In this document: piece after piece, positions 62,812 to 64,000 of the stretch | Position numbering within the stretch: the first letter of the stretch is position 1 | Layout of the letters: the number at the start of each line of letters is the position of its first letter | Assembly (NCBI RefSeq): GCF_021650975.2 | Contig: NZ_CP091285.1 | Coordinates: 3,906,001-3,970,000 of the forward strand | Direction of reading: 5' to 3' | Length of the DNA stretch: 64,000 nucleotides | Source of the DNA: Flavobacterium jumunjinense | GTDB lineage: Bacteria; Bacteroidota; Bacteroidia; Flavobacteriales; Flavobacteriaceae | The notes under the pieces: model-generated | Databases searched by the model: none | The model's input: the letters and a program-made list of their open reading frames with translations, nothing else | What the model was told of the DNA's origin: nothing | Program-made: the position numbers and the translations under genes

Positions 62812-64000
62812 CTACTAACTTCTTTTCAAAATTTGTTGCTTTTTTATGCACAAACTCATTTGATTTATTACTGTAAACATAATCATCTTTCCATTCATTG
62901 TGATGTAATGCTAAATCTTTAATTGCTTTACATACATATTTAATCTCTTCTGTTGTTGTAGTTGGATGGATAGACATTCTTATCCAACCTGGTTTCATCT
63001 CTAAATCTCCTGAAGAAATTTTACACACAATATTACGCGAAGTTTCCTGATCAACATGCAATAAAAAATGTCCATAAGTACCTGCACAGCTACAACCTCC
63101 ACGTGTTTGAATTCCGAATTTATCATTTAAAATTTTAACCCCTAAATTATAATGTAGATCATTTATATAAAATGAAATTACACCTAATCTATTTTGATGT
63201 TGTGGAGCTAAAATATTAATATTTTCTACATTATCTAGTTCTGAAAAAATATAAGACGTCAATTCGTGTTCTCTTTCTAAAATATTACCTACTCCCATCT
63301 CTTCTTTTAACTGAATTGCAAGAGCCGTTTTAATTACCTGAAGAAAACCTGGTGTTCCTCCATCTTCTCTATCTTCTATATTATCTATATAGTGATGTTC
63401 CCCCCAAGGATTTGTCCATCTTACAGTTCCTCCACCTGGACAGTCAGGAATATTATTTTTATATAAATTTTTATTAAAAACCATAACTCCACATGTACCA
63501 GGACCACCTAAAAATTTATGAGGCGAAAAGAATATTGCATCTAAATAGGAATCATGTTTTTCAGAATGCATATCAATCTCCACATAAGGGCCTGAACAAG
63601 CAAAATCAACAAAACAAACACCATTATTGTCATGCATTAGCTTTGCAACCTCAAAATAAGGCGTTTCTATCCCTGTAACATTAGAACAAGAAGTAATTGA
63701 AGCTATCTTAAAACTCCTGTCTTTATATTTCTCTAATTCAATTTTAAGATTCTCCAAACAAAACAAACCTTCTTCATTTGCTGGAATAACAACTACATCT
63801 GCAATTGTTTCCAACCAAGAAGTCTGGTTTGAGTGGTGCTCCATATGAGAGATAAAAATTATTGGTTTTAATTCTTTTGGAAAATTTGTAAATTCTTTTA
63901 AATTCTCAGGAATACGCAAACCTAAAATACGTTGTAATTTATTTACAACACCAGTCATTCCAGTACCGTCTGTTATTAATATATCGTTATCATTTGCATT
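62795..64000 (-). CDS. Class V aminotransferase-fold PLP enzyme (cysteine-desulfurase-like), 5' end outside the window
   Basis: At least 401 residues; it is incomplete because the frame continues past the window end with an unbroken NANDNDILITDGTG before MTGVVNKLQRILG. The visible ATG at 63958 is therefore internal. The cofactor-binding segment SHMEHHSNQTSW, PLP lysine in FFSPHKFLGGPGTCGVM, and a late cysteine motif GGCSCAGTYGH resemble cysteine desulfurase/selenocysteine lyase enzymes. Bacteroidota carry large uncharacterised members of this type, so sulfur transfer is only one possibility. It converges on the candidate small RNA. Confidence 0.86.
   Translation of the reverse strand, partial: NANDNDILITDGTGMTGVVNKLQRILGLRIPENLKEFTNFPKELKPIIFISHMEHHSNQTSWLETIADVVVIPANEEGLFCLENLKIELEKYKDRSFKIASITSCSNVTGIETPYFEVAKLMHDNNGVCFVDFACSGPYVEIDMHSEKHDSYLDAIFFSPHKFLGGPGTCGVMVFNKNLYKNNIPDCPGGGTVRWTNPWGEHHYIDNIEDREDGGTPGFLQVIKTALAIQLKEEMGVGNILEREHELTSYIFSELDNVENINILAPQHQNRLGVISFYINDLHYNLGVKILNDKFGIQTRGGCSCAGTYGHFLLHVDQETSRNIVCKISSGDLEMKPGWIRMSIHPTTTTEEIKYVCKAIKDLALHHNEWKDDYVYSNKSNEFVHKKATNFEKKLVEKWFE

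Noticed and set aside
63958..64000. The ATG at 63958 as the true start of the class V aminotransferase
   Set aside because: The frame runs on to the edge of the window with sequence (ILITDGTGMTGVVNK) expected from the family interior, so the gene is truncated by the window.

Overview
The window is a 64 kb stretch of AT-rich chromosome from a member of the Flavobacteriaceae, close to Flavobacterium. This rests on three things. Secreted proteins end in type IX secretion (T9SS) sorting tails. Promoters match the Bacteroidota TTG-N19-TAnnTTTG consensus. Family content and neighbourhoods are flavobacterial: bacillithiol synthase BshA, TamB divergent from TsaD, LptD beside an amidase, YfhO, and DUF4159, DUF4834 and PrcB-type proteins. 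I see no rRNA, tRNA, CRISPR array, insertion sequence or prophage. Most of the window is core chromosome with a few lineage-specific secreted or lipoprotein genes.

Layout. 0-5.5 kb: a secreted endonuclease I, then purL behind a strong promoter and a foldable GC-rich leader. 5.6-7.7 kb: a compact cluster of unknown membrane and secreted proteins. 7.8-10.6 kb: an S9 peptidase and a small lipoprotein. 10.9-15.4 kb (minus): two T9SS cargo proteins and aroC. 15.7-17.1 kb: a lipoprotein and a small beta-barrel protein. 17.1-22.1 kb (minus): a GH3/serine-hydrolase fusion, DUF1801, bshA and a PrcB-like lipoprotein. 22.2-28.0 kb (minus): an amidase, an MCE lipid-transport protein, a two-subunit Fe-S oxidoreductase with a HAD-like gene between its subunits, and two conserved unknowns. 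28.1-31.3 kb: lptD and ridA.

31.3-34.8 kb (minus): pfkA, gapA, an N-acetylglucosamine-kinase-like gene and mgsA, a glycolysis/methylglyoxal block. 34.9-39.4 kb (minus): tamB. 39.5-41.9 kb: tsaD, rsmE and DUF4159, tightly packed. 42.2-44.4 kb: tandem secreted M43-type metalloproteases. 44.5-47.4 kb: an AI-2E-type permease, a methyltransferase and a secreted unknown. 47.5-49.2 kb (minus): a FucP-type sugar transporter with a LacI-like operator upstream. 49.6-52.5 kb: small membrane and lipoproteins, ending with an unknown secreted protein behind a sigma-54-type promoter. 52.7-58.6 kb (minus): a surface-glycan cluster (YfhO, glycosyltransferase, unknown, flippase). 58.7-61.1 kb: DUF4834, an outer-membrane protein and a GNAT protein. 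61.2-64.0 kb (minus): an alpha-oxoamine synthase of sphingolipid/sulfonolipid type and a class V aminotransferase cut by the window end.

The observations most worth following up are these. (1) tamB and the glycosyltransferase have intact, well-conserved N-termini with no ATG, GTG or TTG available; in both, an ATC lies exactly where the initiator should be. (2) A probable structured small RNA at about 62,666-62,811 has its own TATATTTG promoter element, two clear hairpins and a terminator. (3) A sigma-54-type promoter precedes a conserved unknown secreted protein. (4) A structured GC-rich leader precedes purL. I did not find a clearly new multi-gene system such as a defence island. Gene functions are from family recognition by eye, without database searches.
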